64,000 nt of DNA from Acholoe squamosa (GCA_949317995.1 OX439045.1:40629693-40693692), one strand, 5' to 3'. Positions 35,001 through 46,467 are shown, counted from the first letter of the stretch. Translations and numbers: made by a program. Notes: generated from the sequence alone by a model not told the origin.

Positions 35001-35298
35001 GGCTGAAGCGGATAGGAAAAGGAAGGCGGCGGAAGCCGAGAAGGCAAAGAAGGAACAGAGGAAGGCAGAGGAGGAAAGGCGGGTGGCTGAGGCCAGTAGG
35101 AGAAAGAGGGAGGAGGAAGAGAAGAGAAAGAGGGAAGCAGAGGAAAGCAAAAGAAGGCAGGAACAAGAGAGCAGGAGGGTGGCGGAGGAGAAAGAGGAGA
35201 AAAGGAAGAGGGAGGAACAGAAACTGGCAGAGGAGAAGGCGAGTAAGAAGAGGAAAGAGGAGAAAAGGTTAGCAGAAGAGAGAGAGGAGAAGAAATGA
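29036..35298 (+). CDS. pol: gypsy Pol polyprotein (PR-RT-RH-IN) fused to zinc-finger/coiled-coil extension
   Basis: Replication polyprotein read by -1 frameshift from gag. Protease LLVDTGATVNLLS (DTG at 29173). RT with LDLASGYWQV, MPFGLCNAPSTF and YLDD (30418-30429). RNase H with TDASDLGLGAV. Integrase with an HHCC zinc site (about 31557-31690) and D,D,E in MDLLGP, HTDQGRNF and SDGLVERFNR. A GPY/F-type module LLLPYTGPW follows near 32460. Usual gypsy Pol proteins end soon after. Here the frame continues about 940 codons with basic and Gly-rich stretches, two C2H2 fingers and a Lys/Glu-rich coiled coil, to a TGA at 35296-35298. The frame stays open past it (next entry). Confidence 0.92.
33441..35298 (+). 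CDS. Extra domain after integrase: two C2H2 fingers and long coiled coil
   Basis: In the pol frame; may be the Pol C-terminus or a separate ORF starting at the ATG at 33441 (GAAATGG context). After a basic MGPKKGEKGRSG start come a C-x4-C-x12-H-x3-H finger (CPEPGC to HLSLH) and a C-x4-C-x14-H-x4-H finger (CPAEGC to HMCAKH), about 33510-33705. Then an acidic, Pro/Gly-rich linker, and from about 34840 an almost pure Glu/Lys/Arg/Ala heptad-like coiled coil. The fingers could bind nucleic acid and the coil self-associate (inference). No envelope-like signal peptide or membrane segment is seen. Confidence 0.7.
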
Positions 35299-35952
35299 AA
35301 GGAGGAAAGAGAGGAAAAGAAACGCCGGGAAGAGAAAAGGTTGGAAAGAGAGAAGGAGGAGAGGAAGCGCCGGGAGAAAGACCAGGAAAAAAGGCGGAAG
35401 GAGGAGGACGAAGACAGGCGTTGGGCGGAGAGGGAGAGACAGAGAGAGAGGGAGGGGAAAGAATACTGGCCCTCCAGTAGCGATGAGTCCCAGCTCGACG
35501 CCGGGTCGCGCCACGCCGGGGTCAGGGGGCCAGCGCCGAGACCACCGGGAGGGCTGGCTGCAGCGGCGGGGGTCTTACCAATGGGCCCGGACATCGGAGG
35601 ACAGCTCCCTAGGCCATTCCCGGGGTGGGGAGATGGGTTCCCCAGGGGCCCGGTGACCATCCCGTGGTTAGAGGAGGGAGGCACGGCGGCAGAGAGGTGG
35701 AGGACGGGAAATAGGCCCAACGAGGAGTGGGGTCCCACTGTGCCGGTTTCAGGGCGCCACCACCGGTGGGAGGACGTGCTCGGGGGAGATCTGGTTCAGG
35801 TGAACCAGTTGTACCAGACGGTCTACCGCCGGAGGGTGAGTACCACAAAGAATACGCTTGTAATAGACCAAGAACGGGTAGAGAGGTATAGTGGTCAGCA
35901 GATACGACAGCTGTCAGTAGACGAACGGATCAAATGCATGTTGGCAGAGTAG
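35299..35952 (+). pseudogene. In-frame continuation of the extension beyond the TGA
   Basis: Same frame as pol, open for 218 codons after the TGA. The coiled coil continues (EREKEERKRR), then a Pro/Gly-rich part and a non-repetitive end with YQTVYRRRVSTTKNTLVID and RQLSVDERIKCMLAE before TAG. A composed C-terminal module after the stop suggests that the TGA is a recent nonsense change, or is read through. I describe it as the separated tail and do not restore it. Confidence 0.6.
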
Positions 35953-36867
35953 AGCAGGTGGCGGTATCCGAGTAACAGGGAACGTGGGAGACATGAGGGT
36001 AGCGGGCTGGAGGAGGGGGTAGCAGTCGAAGAGCGGGGAACGTCGGGAAGGCCTCAGGAGCGGGAGAAGAGGGGAGACAAGGAGGATGGCCTAGGGTCCT
36101 AGTCTGACGGTGTATCTTGTGTTGCAGGAGAGCCGGAGCCGGGACGGCCCGCCGGAGGGAACGGTTGGAGGGGAGACGGCCGCCGACGGGCAGGCCATCA
36201 GGGGACCCCCAGTGCCGGAGGCGAGCCAGGACGGTCGGCGTTAGGCAACCCCGCTAGCGAGGACGCGGCTACATCCGTCCGCTGCCTACAGATGCCCGCA
36301 GTGATCCTGTCCCAGGGTGGCACCTAGAGTGCAGGAAGACTGAGAGTGTATATATGTTGATGATTATATATCGGTTAATAATATCCAAACGTTAATTGTT
36401 ATTGTATATCGGTTAATAATATCCAAACGTTAATTGTTATTGAGACATACATGTTCGTGTGATCTGAAGGATTAAGATGGTATATATATGCTGATAGTAT
36501 AGAGATGTTAAGTGCTGTGACAACATACCCGTTCGTTAATCCGATGAGGGCGATGTTGTGGAAACGCCGTCGTAAGAGGAATGCCAGACGCCGGGCGGGA
36601 CGGCTTAGAAGTTAAGCGTTATGGAGCATACCTGATGTTAATAGAGTCGCGATGTAGATATAGATCTGACGGGCCGGTGAGATATTGTTTGATGTTAATA
36701 GAAGTTACGAGGCTGATACGGACCTAACGGAACATCAGGAGGATATTATTCGGTATTATATAATATGGCTGTTATGACGTTTACTGTAAGAAGTTATCAA
36801 GGTCGGCACCCCGGGATACGCCCGTTCCGTATTGATCCACCGGTGGTTGTGATTAAGGTGGGAGGAG
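35953..36867 (+). other. gypsy 3' untranslated region
   Basis: No frame seen. Holds a 38-bp direct tandem pair (36367-36404 and 36405-36442) and a splice-acceptor-like tract (GTATCTTGTGTTGCAG, ending about 36127). Confidence 0.6.
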
Positions 36868-37297
36868 TGTAATGGAGTCGGCTCCGGTGGAATACGCGGG
36901 CGAGTTCGGCGGAGAGGCCGGACGTTAGTTGCAGCGGCCGACGCCGGGTGGCGCCGCGGCTAGCGAGTTAGACCATATTTGGTAGTGTGACGTCACCGGA
37001 ACATCGGGGGGGTATATAAGGGCGAGCTCAGGAGGAGTCGGGGGTCGGACTGACTAGGGAGAAAGCGGGGAAGACGTACGGTGAGGCAGCAGGAAGCCAG
37101 TAGTAGCCGAGACGCCGGGATCCGACTGAGAGTGGGTTCGCCGCCGGAAGTGCTAGAGAGGGTTAGCTGCCGCCGCACGAGCCGTCGTCACACGGGATCG
37201 GCGTACCTAAGCCCACAGGGCGGGCCGGGATGTGGCCCATGAATAAAAGTATTTAAGTCGTTAACTCGTAACTCGGTGTTCATCCTTATTTATTACA
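36868..37297 (+). repeat. 3' LTR of the gypsy element
   Basis: Same length (430 bp) and, as read, same sequence as the 5' LTR. Its copies of TGACGTCA and TATATAAG fall at 36988 and 37013. The preceding purine tract (36855-36867) is the likely plus-strand primer. Confidence 0.95.
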
Positions 37298-37301
37298 ATA
37301 T

Positions 37302-38260
37302 AGATGTGTAACTTTACCCTCTGGTAGGTGTCTTGTAGAAGATAGCCTCTGGCCACTAGTGGTCTAGTCCTATGCCTGTCTGGCATAGTCTAACCCAGCA
37401 TAGTGCAGAGCTATAGCAGGTAGCAGGAGAGTTGACTGGAGATGTTACCTCAAGGGTGGTTCTGGTGATTCTGACTTCTAGAGGGAGTAACCAGGGGTAT
37501 AAGTACCATTTCCTGGCTTGGCCCCATAGACTGACTGGAGCCAGTGGCATCTGCCTAACTCTGTGGTTGTTTGAGGGGGGTCTTTCATGTGTCACTGGGC
37601 GCACAAAGGACCCCCATGGACGCCTCCATGTCCGCCATTGTCTCGGTCGGTTTGGCATGTTCAGACCCTCATATCTCGGTCGTTTACACAGCTACAGCCT
37701 TCATATTGTGCGTGCTAAGACTGGAATATGTCAAGTTACCACCGCCCGCTTTTCGGGTGCGTAACTTGTGTTGGTTTGTCTGTAGCTTATTCAGAGGTTA
37801 AAATAGTCTCGGTGGCATAACTTCCTTAATAATGAAAGTTCTGCCTTGATCTTGGGCTCATTTTGACCGTCTAATTATGGCCTTTCCCTAAATGCTTTCA
37901 TAAAACCTAGGTTGCTTAGGAGCGATGCTAGAGCGACCGGAAGGTTATGGCATTGTTACTTATGTAACCTATTGTTCAGTCTTGGGGTGCCCAGACACCC
38001 ATGACGGCGTCAGCGGTGCCCAGGCACCCGTGACGGCCGGTTGCATTCACTTACAAGTTATTATATTGTTCACTGGACCATGAGGTCGGTCTGCTTTGAC
38101 CATTAGATCATTATATTGTGCAGTGGACCATGAGGTCGGTCCCTTTGGTGATGTAACTTATGTATCTTTGCCCTAGCTGGTGTGCAGTGGGGCATGAACG
38201 CTCACATGGAAGTACAATGTAGTAATTTTTTATATATTCTTTGATTAATACAATAATATG
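37302..38260. other. Non-coding stretch right of the gypsy element, with short tandem duplications
   Basis: Two small imperfect duplications: a 29-bp pair at about 37986-38043 (core GGTGCCCAG..CACCC) and a 50-bp pair starting 38061 and 38111 (core GGACCATGAGGTCGGT). No coding frame. It probably belongs to the element that first split the NADAR sequence, into which the gypsy element then inserted. Confidence 0.5.
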
Positions 38261-38269
38261 TTAAGATAA

Positions 38270-38790
38270 TTGGAATAATAAAATGGTATATGATAGTTTC
38301 CACATAATCAACATCATAGCTTAAGAGTTGGTCTGCCAGTTCTGGGTTTTGATTACATTTGCAAGCTATTATCTTTTTCATTATGTCATAGCGGGCAGTC
38401 CACCACTTGTGGCCGGTTGGGAAGTAACATTTCTTTGCCCATTATTTCAGTTCAAAGGGGCAGGTTTCCTTTAGGATCCGGTCTGCGTAGTCTTCGAATT
38501 CTTCGAAGAGCGCCTTATTGTGGACGAAAGCTTGCTCATTGCACCAATAGTCTTGTTCATCAGTCTCATAACCAGTACTAAGTAGAGTGCAGTATTTTAT
38601 TGCAGCTGTGTACATATTCGAGAAAGGGGCCCTTGGACCATTGAATACAAGGCCACAGTTTGTTATTTTCATTCTCTCAGGGCCAGACTTAGGTCTGGAG
38701 AGCATTGACTCACGAGAAAGTTTTTCCTGGTCTTCAAAGTAAGTGCTTAGTTCGTCAGTCAGGATCTCTGGGGGAAAGGTCTAGGACTCC
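38270..38790 (-). pseudogene. NADAR (YbiA-like) N-terminal part, displaced 5' piece of LINE ORF1
   Basis: The minus-strand frame contains FNGPRAPFSNMY, NEQAFVHNKALFEEFED and ADRILKETCP. After an in-frame TAA at 38442 it continues with WWTARYDIMKKIIACKCNQN and PELADQLLSYDVDYVETI. These match NADAR blocks in order: G-x-x-x-FSN, EQ-x-x-x-x-KA, A-x-x-IL, W-x-x-x-R-x-x-IM, NP-x-L-x-x-x-LL. The domain stops just before its D-x-x-WG-x-G end, which is found at 26760-26800 on the same strand. A plausible frame extends upstream to about 38790 with one shift. Confidence 0.65.
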
Positions 38791-39718
38791 ATCACGGTCG
38801 GTTGGTAGGTCGTGCACTTCCGATTTATGATAATAAACCTATTTTGGAGGGTTTTCAGATTAAAAAAAAAATGTTGCCTTCTAATTTAGGCTTGATCACC
38901 TTCAGTGATTTTGATGAGCTATTCCATGGGACCATGATAAAAACTTTCCCCATCGATCATTGCCTTTCCCCTTTTAGGCATTCAATAATGAGGCCATCTA
39001 TTGTGAAGCAAATGGATCATCTCCTCTTTGTGAGGTGTATTTGTGAATGGCATGGACTGGATTTTGTATATCCCCGACCCATGTCGTGTACTCTAGTCTA
39101 CAAAGAACAGCATGTTTTTGGGCCGACCATGGCACTTTTGGAAGGAAGCTTGAAAGTTTGCGTAAAGGGAACATGCTGAATTGATTTCTGAGTGGAAACA
39201 TCACTTTTGAGAAAAATCTCCTCTTTAAAATTGATCCTCAGAATGTGGATATACCTACACTGAATGTCTACACTGAACGAAAGCCAAGCTGCACTTTAAA
39301 AAAAAAAATATATATCGCTGAAATAATGGCGCTTTCCTCATCCCCAGGTTGCAGGAGACCCATCGTTATTTTCACGGAGATTCCTTGTACATATGTGTAC
39401 CACTGTACTGCCACCTGGGGCTTCTTGTGAAAACTACACTGGTTTCATGCTTTTCAATTACGGTGGTTCACTGTTCAGTTTCCTGGTAGATTCAACAGCT
39501 TTTTTGTACGGTGTGGCCCCATAGGAAGTTGCTACATGAATAGGAGAGGGAACTCTTTTGTGAAAATATGCTTCTCTAACAAACAACGACTGGATTTCTT
39601 GAGAATTCAATGTAATGATGCTTTTAGATATTATATGATTCATCCAACCTATAATGGGCTGATACAAAAATCACAATATACAAGTTCTCCAAATATAACA
39701 AACCTAAAATTGTCATAG

Positions 39719-39719
<1 letters not shown>

Positions 39720-39778
<59 letters not shown>
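39720..39778. repeat. (AT)n microsatellite
   Basis: An uninterrupted AT run of about 29 repeats. Confidence 0.98.
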
Positions 39779-39780
<2 letters not shown>

Positions 39781-42290
39781 TGACGCATATGGCTACCCAT
39801 AGACTACAAAGCACATAGACCACAGATTCCCTACTACCAGTGACTACTAGTAGGACACACGAGCCACTGCCCCCTCCCTACGTTCCTCAGAGGGGGTGTG
39901 TGTCCTCCAGGGCTGCAGATTGACAGCTCCAGTGTCTTGTGAATGTCTGTGGGCGGTGCAGCAGGGTTCAGACGACGCCCCTCGCCATAGCACCACAAAC
40001 ACTGGCATACATCATTCTGGAGTAGCCACAGTGTGTAGTACTGGGTGCTCATCATAAATCATAGAGTACACTGGAGTGATAGTGTATGCAGGATAGCGGT
40101 ATACTCCTGTGTGACGTGGTCAGCCAGGGGACGACGTGCCTATCGATTATACATGTCCAGTATCTGCTGGAGGAAGAAGCACTCACATCACACCATTAAC
40201 AACACCAGGTAGGGAGCCTAATAACTGTGTCACTACATGTAGTTACGTGTGTACATACATGCAAATGTAGTTAAGGGTATGCATCCATGCAAATAATGTA
40301 CAAACTACAGGGATGGGGCTGAGGGAATGTTTGTGTGTGGAGGGAGGAGGGGTGCTCTCAGCATGATTTTATCATCACAGAATTTTTACCCCCCCACAAC
40401 CAAGGAAGTCGGAACGTCAGACAATAAGGATAAAATTCCTCTGGCATGGCATGAAAATTAAGCTGTCCATACAAAGACAGGGTATATGTGCTGGTCAGTG
40501 GTCTGTCATTTTGTATCTTTTTTAAAATGAATACCAACAGGTAATTAGGAAAGGAGGAGGGAGGGCGTTAAAAGCAAATGGAGCAAGACGTCAAGAAGGA
40601 ATATAAGTGTATTAGAGACAAAGATATAGTATCCATACGCTCTCAACCCCAATTGTAAATGGGCTATAAAGACCACTGTACTGGGTACTGGACAATCCAC
40701 ATCAGGGAATTGGATTTGTACTGACAGCAACTAATACTGCCTTCCAAAAATAGAAGCAATCTACTGTGAACCCTTGCCCAATATAACAGTGTACAACTTT
40801 CAGAATATAAGAGAGAACATGCAGATAAGATCATGTATTGAACACTAATATTCTATGAACATTAGACCATGCCATGCCAGTATTTTCTCATATGGTTCAT
40901 TTTTCATAATTTATGAAATGTAGATAATATTATACTTTTAGAAAGGGGTAATATAATTTAAATATAATTTGAGATAGTATGTTCATTTGAGTATCAAAAT
41001 ATCATTGGATTTTATTAGTTTAGACGGTGACTTGCCTCCTCAAATTGACTCGGGCATGCTTACAAACGACACCACTCATGTTGATTATCCCTCCCTGCTT
41101 TGTTACACTTTCTTTTCTAATCTATCTGTGCTGGGTATGTAAGTAGCATACTTAAAGGTCATAAAACTCAAGTACACGCTTCAGTGTTTCTTTTTCTTCA
41201 ATGAGTTATTCAACCTGGGATATTCATTCTAGAAAGAAAGGTTCCACTTCTGTCATCCTCAGTCAAGACAATTAGCACGGGCTGCATGTTTTAATAATCG
41301 TAATGGTAATCTGTCTCGCTATACAAATTAATCTTCAGGGTCTAGATCGAAATTACCCAGAAACAATTACCACAATCACAACACCCATCTATCACGAAGT
41401 GTTTAAATCATGATCTGATATAGGATGTGAATTTAAGGAACAAAGTCTATTCTTCACATAACCTGATCTAAAAGAATGTTGTTTACGGCCACAAGGGTGT
41501 TGACCTGTCAGATCTAGTTGTCTGTGATAAGCACTTCTTACATCTGGATTAAATGTCATGTCATCTATTTTCCTGCTTTAAACGAGAACGTGCACAGTCT
41601 ATATAGTAGTTGGGCTGGGTTGTACAAAATGGACATCATCTAAAAGATCTGCATTTTATCCAATTTTATTTAATTCTTGGTATACTGGCAACGGGTATGG
41701 AAATAAAAGCTATTTCAGAATACATGGTTTGAAAGGATAGGGTAGGAATTTTCTTTCACCTCAAAATTGCAAGTTCACTCATTCATATATGTAATACAGT
41801 ATTTGATATGGTATAAGATCTTCAAGTTTGCAGCATGCAATGTATACTATTTGTTATTTGTAACGTGTTACTTAAACATTGCACTGTTGTCAAGAAAATC
41901 ATACACGAAATTGACAATGAAGCAAAATAAGTAGAACCAGGGGGTTAGCAATAGGTCACTCAAAAAAGGTAAGTTTTTTTTCATCACAACTGGCTGTAGC
42001 TGTCTATCAAAACACGCTTAAATGCAGGTCACAGTTCCTAGGATTAAACCCTAAATATTGCACCGTGAATCATTTAAAAGGGGGTTGGCAGTGCTGTAGT
42101 AGCAATTTATGATTTAGCTGGATATTCTAATTCAATTCCTGGCATTCATATATTTCATCAACATATCCACTATTTCTTAAATTTAAGTTAAGTAACCCTT
42201 TCACCCCTGGATTTCCATTACTCTATGTGCAAATCCTGCTTTATGGGGTGGAGGGGGTTAAAAGGAGTGCAGGTGTACACCTACTAATGG
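39779..42290. other. Intergenic stretch without supported gene
   Basis: Nothing codes convincingly. Two octamer sequences ATGCAAAT (40259-40266 and 40287-40294) lie 28 bp apart in the same orientation. No repeat boundaries were recognised. Confidence 0.5.
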
Positions 42291-42293
42291 AGG

Positions 42294-42301
42294 GTATATA
42301 A
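42294..42301 (+). promoter_or_regulatory. Isolated TATA box TATATAAG
   Basis: Good TATATAAG in GC-richer surroundings (GGAGGGTATATAAGGC) with no coding exon close by. It could start a non-coding first exon of the hexokinase gene 4 kb downstream, or belong to a repeat. Confidence 0.3.
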
Positions 42302-42511
42302 GGCAGTGTCAGCAACAACCTATAGGGTCTTGATATTACTGTTTCAGTCTATATGTGAGCAGGAGTCTGTTGACCGTGTAGACCGATATCTATTTTTTAT
42401 CATACTCTATCAGTCTATTACAGTGACAGATAATATATTTATAATTCTTTGCTTTGCATGGACCAGAAGCTCTGTACATGCAGTGTACCTAGCTATTGTC
42501 CATGGTAAAGT

Positions 42512-42895
42512 TTATGGGTGAGGCTGGAGGATTTCTATTATCTCTGGGAAATCATTCCACGCTTCTGCAGCTAGGTCAGTAACAACGTTCTGAAATTTAC
42601 TGAAATCACCACTGTTGCTAAGCCAATTTTCAAGATGAGCAGACATAAAATTCCTCTGTTTGTTTGGGAAGACTGAATGCGTTACTAGGGGTACTGTGTT
42701 GAAACTGGACACGTTAAAGCGCGTGCAGAGTAAACTACAGCGAGGTACCACTACCCCTCGCCCCGGCCCCTGTCTGCACTTTATTTCACAGCCTGAGAAC
42801 TTATCCACAAGCAAAGGAAAATTCAGGCTTATCATCCTTGTTATGTGGTTCTTCAAATTATAAAATAATAATATCAGTTTACACGCTGACACCAT
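42512..42895 (-). other. Unidentified 127-codon frame
   Basis: Open minus-strand frame, unusual for this AT-rich region, ending AEAWNDFPEIIEILQPHP. I recognise no domain. The composition is compatible with a retroelement remnant. No splice signals that tie it to a host gene. Confidence 0.2.
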
Positions 42896-43280
42896 ACTCT
42901 CTGTCTGCAGAGTGGCATATTAGTTCACATAATATGTTCCCATACCCACCCTCTGTAGAGTCACTGTTTCATACACTGATGCCATGATAATTTTATTGAT
43001 ATATTCGCTTTTTTCTGGGGGGGGGTCGCTGTTGCTTTTTTTTTATGTCTGTGTGCATGTTTTTCAACGGTCTTGTCAGTGCCGGATTTCCTGTGTGAGT
43101 CAGCTGTTCTAGTATTGATAGACCATGCTAGTATTGTATAACAGGTTGTTGTTGTCATTTGGTGAGGACATTTGTGGCTAAAGTAAAGGACCAGGTCCTA
43201 CATTACAGCTGTTCAGATATGGAATCTGGTTGGACACTGACCAGTTGTTACACAATTCTCCACTCTGCACACTGACAACT

Positions 43281-43562
43281 TAGGGAGTGGTCATTTATTA
43301 TCAACAGGGGGGTGGTGGGTTTGAGGGGGGGCTAAAAAAATTTTGACCCCTCCTGAGGGGGGGCTAAAAAAATTTACCCTCTTTTAGCAAAAAAGCCAGC
43401 GCGCTACTATAGATCAAAGAGGGGGTGCGAAAACTCTCCACACCTCCGGCGCGGAGGGGGCGCAAAATATTTTTACTGCCGTCGAGGGGGGGCGTAAAAA
43501 ATTTCCGCGCATCCACGCGAAAACCCACCACCCCCCTGTTGATAAATAATGACCACTCCCTA
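43281..43562. mobile_element. TA-flanked miniature element, GGGAGTGGTCATTT ends, copy 1
   Basis: About 41-bp near-perfect inverted ends start TAGGGAGTGGTCATTTATTA and end at CACTCCCTA (43562). G/C homopolymer runs lie inside. The TA flanks suggest a Tc1/mariner-type target (inference). Confidence 0.75.
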
Positions 43563-44060
43563 AGGCTCGTGCAATCATCATCACTGCTTACTATATACAT
43601 CTATATCGTAGCTGAATGTTGATGGTGCCATTTGCAATTGTTTTGAACTTTTCCGTAGCTTGCGAATTTCTATGCCTTCTATACGTTGATTTTTGTCTGT
43701 CGCGTTTTAGGGAACTCACCAGGAGTCTTTGCTAGGCCCCTAGAGCGCAAGGGCTATCGGAAACTGTCCAGCAACTTTGCCTAAACCTGTTGTGGAATTT
43801 GGGATAAGGGTCTATACAGGAGAACCTGAGAAAATGCGAGAAGAGCTTTACACCTAAAGTTCACTGGGTCTATGTAGTTCGCATTTGTATGGTCCTCTGA
43901 TTCGAGAGAAGCACAGTGGATTTTGGGTCTTACTGCTCTCAAACCTCTATCATAGCTCTATAAAGAGACCTGTACTATGCCACGCTATACATCTATCAGC
44001 ACAGTATCCAGTGGCTGCCCTAGACTGATAGGGTGCCAAATAACACCTTTATCGGGCCTT

Positions 44061-44335
44061 TAGGGAGTGATCATTTGTTTAACAACAGGGGGGGGGAGGG
44101 CTGGTGGGTTTGAGTGGTCACTATTTTTTTGACCCCTTGACCAGGGGGTCAAAATAATTTCACCTTTTTTTCAGGGAAAAAGCGCACACATTACTATAGG
44201 TTAAAAGAGCGCATTCGCGTGCGGTTTTCAGCCCTTCGGAAGGATAAAAAAAAATTTGATCCTCGAGAGGGGGGGGGCACACACAAATCCACCAGCCCCC
44301 CGCCCCCGTTGTTAAAAAAAAGTATCACTCCCTTA
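44061..44335. mobile_element. TA-flanked miniature element, GGGAGTG ends, copy 2
   Basis: Diverged relative of 43281-43562, with ends TAGGGAGTGATCATTTG and ATCACTCCCTTA and G-rich and C-rich runs inside. A third, left-end-only copy starts at 62969. Confidence 0.7.
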
Positions 44336-44639
44336 TCCCACTGGTAGGCACTAACTAGCCTCACACAGTGACACTGACCTTGACCATGGTTCAAGGTTAG
44401 GTCATTGCCCGACATAACAATATGATATGGGTGAGAATTGAGGGTCGTATATTGGGGTCGTGAATCTCGAACCCTGGTCAGACACCTACTACACTAAAAA
44501 CAAACATCTAGGAACATTCAAGGCTTTGGTATGAAAGTTAATATGGCGCTTTAAAATTGTGCGTCATTTCAATTGTGTAGTGCACAACCCAAGGTTTTCA
44601 GTGTGCAGAGTGGAGAATTGTGTAACAACTGGTCAAATT

Positions 44640-46326
44640 TAGTCTTCTCCTTTTGACGGGGTTTAGGCAATTCTTAGCATTCTTTCCATCTTCTCCAATT
44701 AAGAATAAGAAGTACTTTGACATTAAATACGATCCATGCAACTACCCCAGAATTTTGGAATGTGTAAACTGAGGCACACCTTTTTTGAACTGAGCCTACA
44801 GAGACAGGACATGATATGTTTCTGCTGGTGTGGTATATATACAGGCTGTTTTTTACCAGTGTGCCTTAGCAGTGTCGCCACAAACAGGTGACGTCAATAC
44901 CACTTAGATTTCTTTGTGTGCTCTAGTGTGTGGTATAGGAAGTTAGCATGTTGTTTTAGTGTAGATAACGCTACAGGAGAGGACTCCTAAATCATAATAA
45001 AACATCTCTAATCAAGACCAAGAAGGTGCTCCCGGTTTGAGGTGACTACTGAGCAAAATGGTGCCAATGGAGAGGGAAGGGCCTAGTCTATTTGGAGGGA
45101 ATACCGTCTGGTTCTAAGCTCAATGAGTCTATAACTCATGACAAATGAAAACCAAAACATATATACAGGTTCAACAGGGGCGTAGGAGGCAAATTTTTAT
45201 TTAGGGGGCCCAGGGGTCTCGGTTGATGAGGGGCCTGCTATATTTTTATATAGGCTTACATAGGGAACCTCCCCATAATTGGGGGGGCAGGCCCCCTGCC
45301 CCCCCCCTTTGCCTACTCCCCTGTTCAAATTTTTATTTCATCAGAGCAGATAAGGAATTGAAGCCACTCATTGCATGGTTCACGAGTAAAATCAAAAAGT
45401 GAAGGAGGGTGTGTAAGATGGAAGCTGACGTACCACCAGCCTACATTATATTTTAGATGTGAATGTAAATTGAACCACATCATGTTCACCCAAAATACTA
45501 TGTGTATAGGTCACAAACTGTCAAAAGAGAGTGGCAACTCTTCTTTTACCGAACGCACATTTCTGCGAGTAAATCGCCGATTTTTGGTCGATTTTGAATA
45601 TCCTCTCTCTCTCTGAATCTTCAGTAATATCTTACAATTTTCTCGGAACTTGCCCTATGGTATGAGGTCTCTTTATATTTCAAACAACTAGTCCCTACTC
45701 TGTTTTGCTGAGATATGGTGAGCTCCTAAACACGGTAGAAAGGGTTGGGCCAATTCTAATGATTATTAATTGCAAAGAATCATAAAGTCATAAAAAAAAA
45801 AATGAAATAAATTCATATTTCTGATGAAACCTACTTTGGACAGTCTTTCATGAAGAAAAAGATGGTACCAACAATAATAGTATATTTTGGTTGATTCTTG
45901 ACAAAATTATTGGTTGCCATGGCATCAGATACACTGGAAGAAACGATTTTAGATTTGGTTGTCATGGTGACCAAATAGACCATGTACCATGTGACTTGAA
46001 AATTCTAAAAATATTCAAAAAATGCTTTATATTTCATGTAAATTGAAAGAGGGAGTACTAAGAATCAAATAATGATATCTGATATCATTATTTGAAGTTT
46101 GACAAAATCATCATTTTGCAGGATATGCATGCTATGTTATCACCATCATATCTGCTTTATCAAAATAAATATTGAAAATCAGGATTCCATCGATTTTTGT
46201 CCATATGCTTACCTAGGGCTTTCATTACTCTAGAGGCCGATTTTAAGCCACAAACACATTGGTAAAAGAAAAGAGTCATGTTCGGCTACACAATCCAGAC
46301 TTATAATAATATATTCTATCGTACAG
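44640..46326. other. Upstream region of the hexokinase gene
   Basis: No coding frame. The first coding exon is preceded by an acceptor, so a non-coding first exon must lie upstream, possibly here or further left; I cannot place it. Confidence 0.4.
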
Positions 46327-46467
46327 TAAACATGAATAACACCAGGAAGATCAAGAAGAGGGGCAAGTTCAAGGCTCCTGATTGTGACAGTCCTTCCTGT
46401 AGCCATAACCACGTGACCGGCGCCTCCCCCAGCGACACCTACCTGGACGTCATACCAGAAGCCAGAG
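46327..46467 (+). CDS. Hexokinase coding exon 1
   Basis: Acceptor TCGTACAG precedes TAAAC-ATG, so the transcript has an upstream non-coding exon. Coding starts at 46332 ([20 protein letters not shown]). Donor GTAAAA, phase 1. A longer frame upstream in the same register would bypass the acceptor and is less likely. Confidence 0.75.

Larger units (their letters stand above)
27295..37297 (+). mobile_element. Ty3/gypsy LTR retrotransposon, near-complete, 10.0 kb
   Basis: 430-bp direct LTRs flank gag and pol in PR-RT-RH-IN order. Short target duplication ATAT (27291-27294 and 37298-37301). Primer-binding-like TGGTGACAGCGG starts one base after the left LTR; a purine-rich GGGAGGAG precedes the right LTR. 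The element is visibly GC-rich in an AT-rich host region. Identical LTRs imply recent insertion, but one gag frameshift and one in-frame TGA suggest this copy may need help to move. Confidence 0.95.
43239..44634. mobile_element. 1.4-kb structure bounded by perfect 37-bp inverted repeats
   Basis: The 37 bp at 43239-43275 and their exact reverse complement at 44598-44634 (core CACAATTCTCCACTCTGCAC) enclose 1.4 kb. The interior carries two related TA-flanked miniature elements. No transposase frame, so either a non-autonomous element or an inverted duplication. Confidence 0.6.

Noticed and set aside
34635..35738. 367-codon Ser/Leu-rich frame antisense to the gypsy extension
   Set aside because: Mirror of the Glu/Lys coiled-coil codons on the other strand; no start context or domain.
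38802..39179. 125-codon plus-strand frame
   Set aside because: Opposite to the NADAR/LINE strand, no domain and no splice context; the minus strand here also looks weakly coding, so neither is called.
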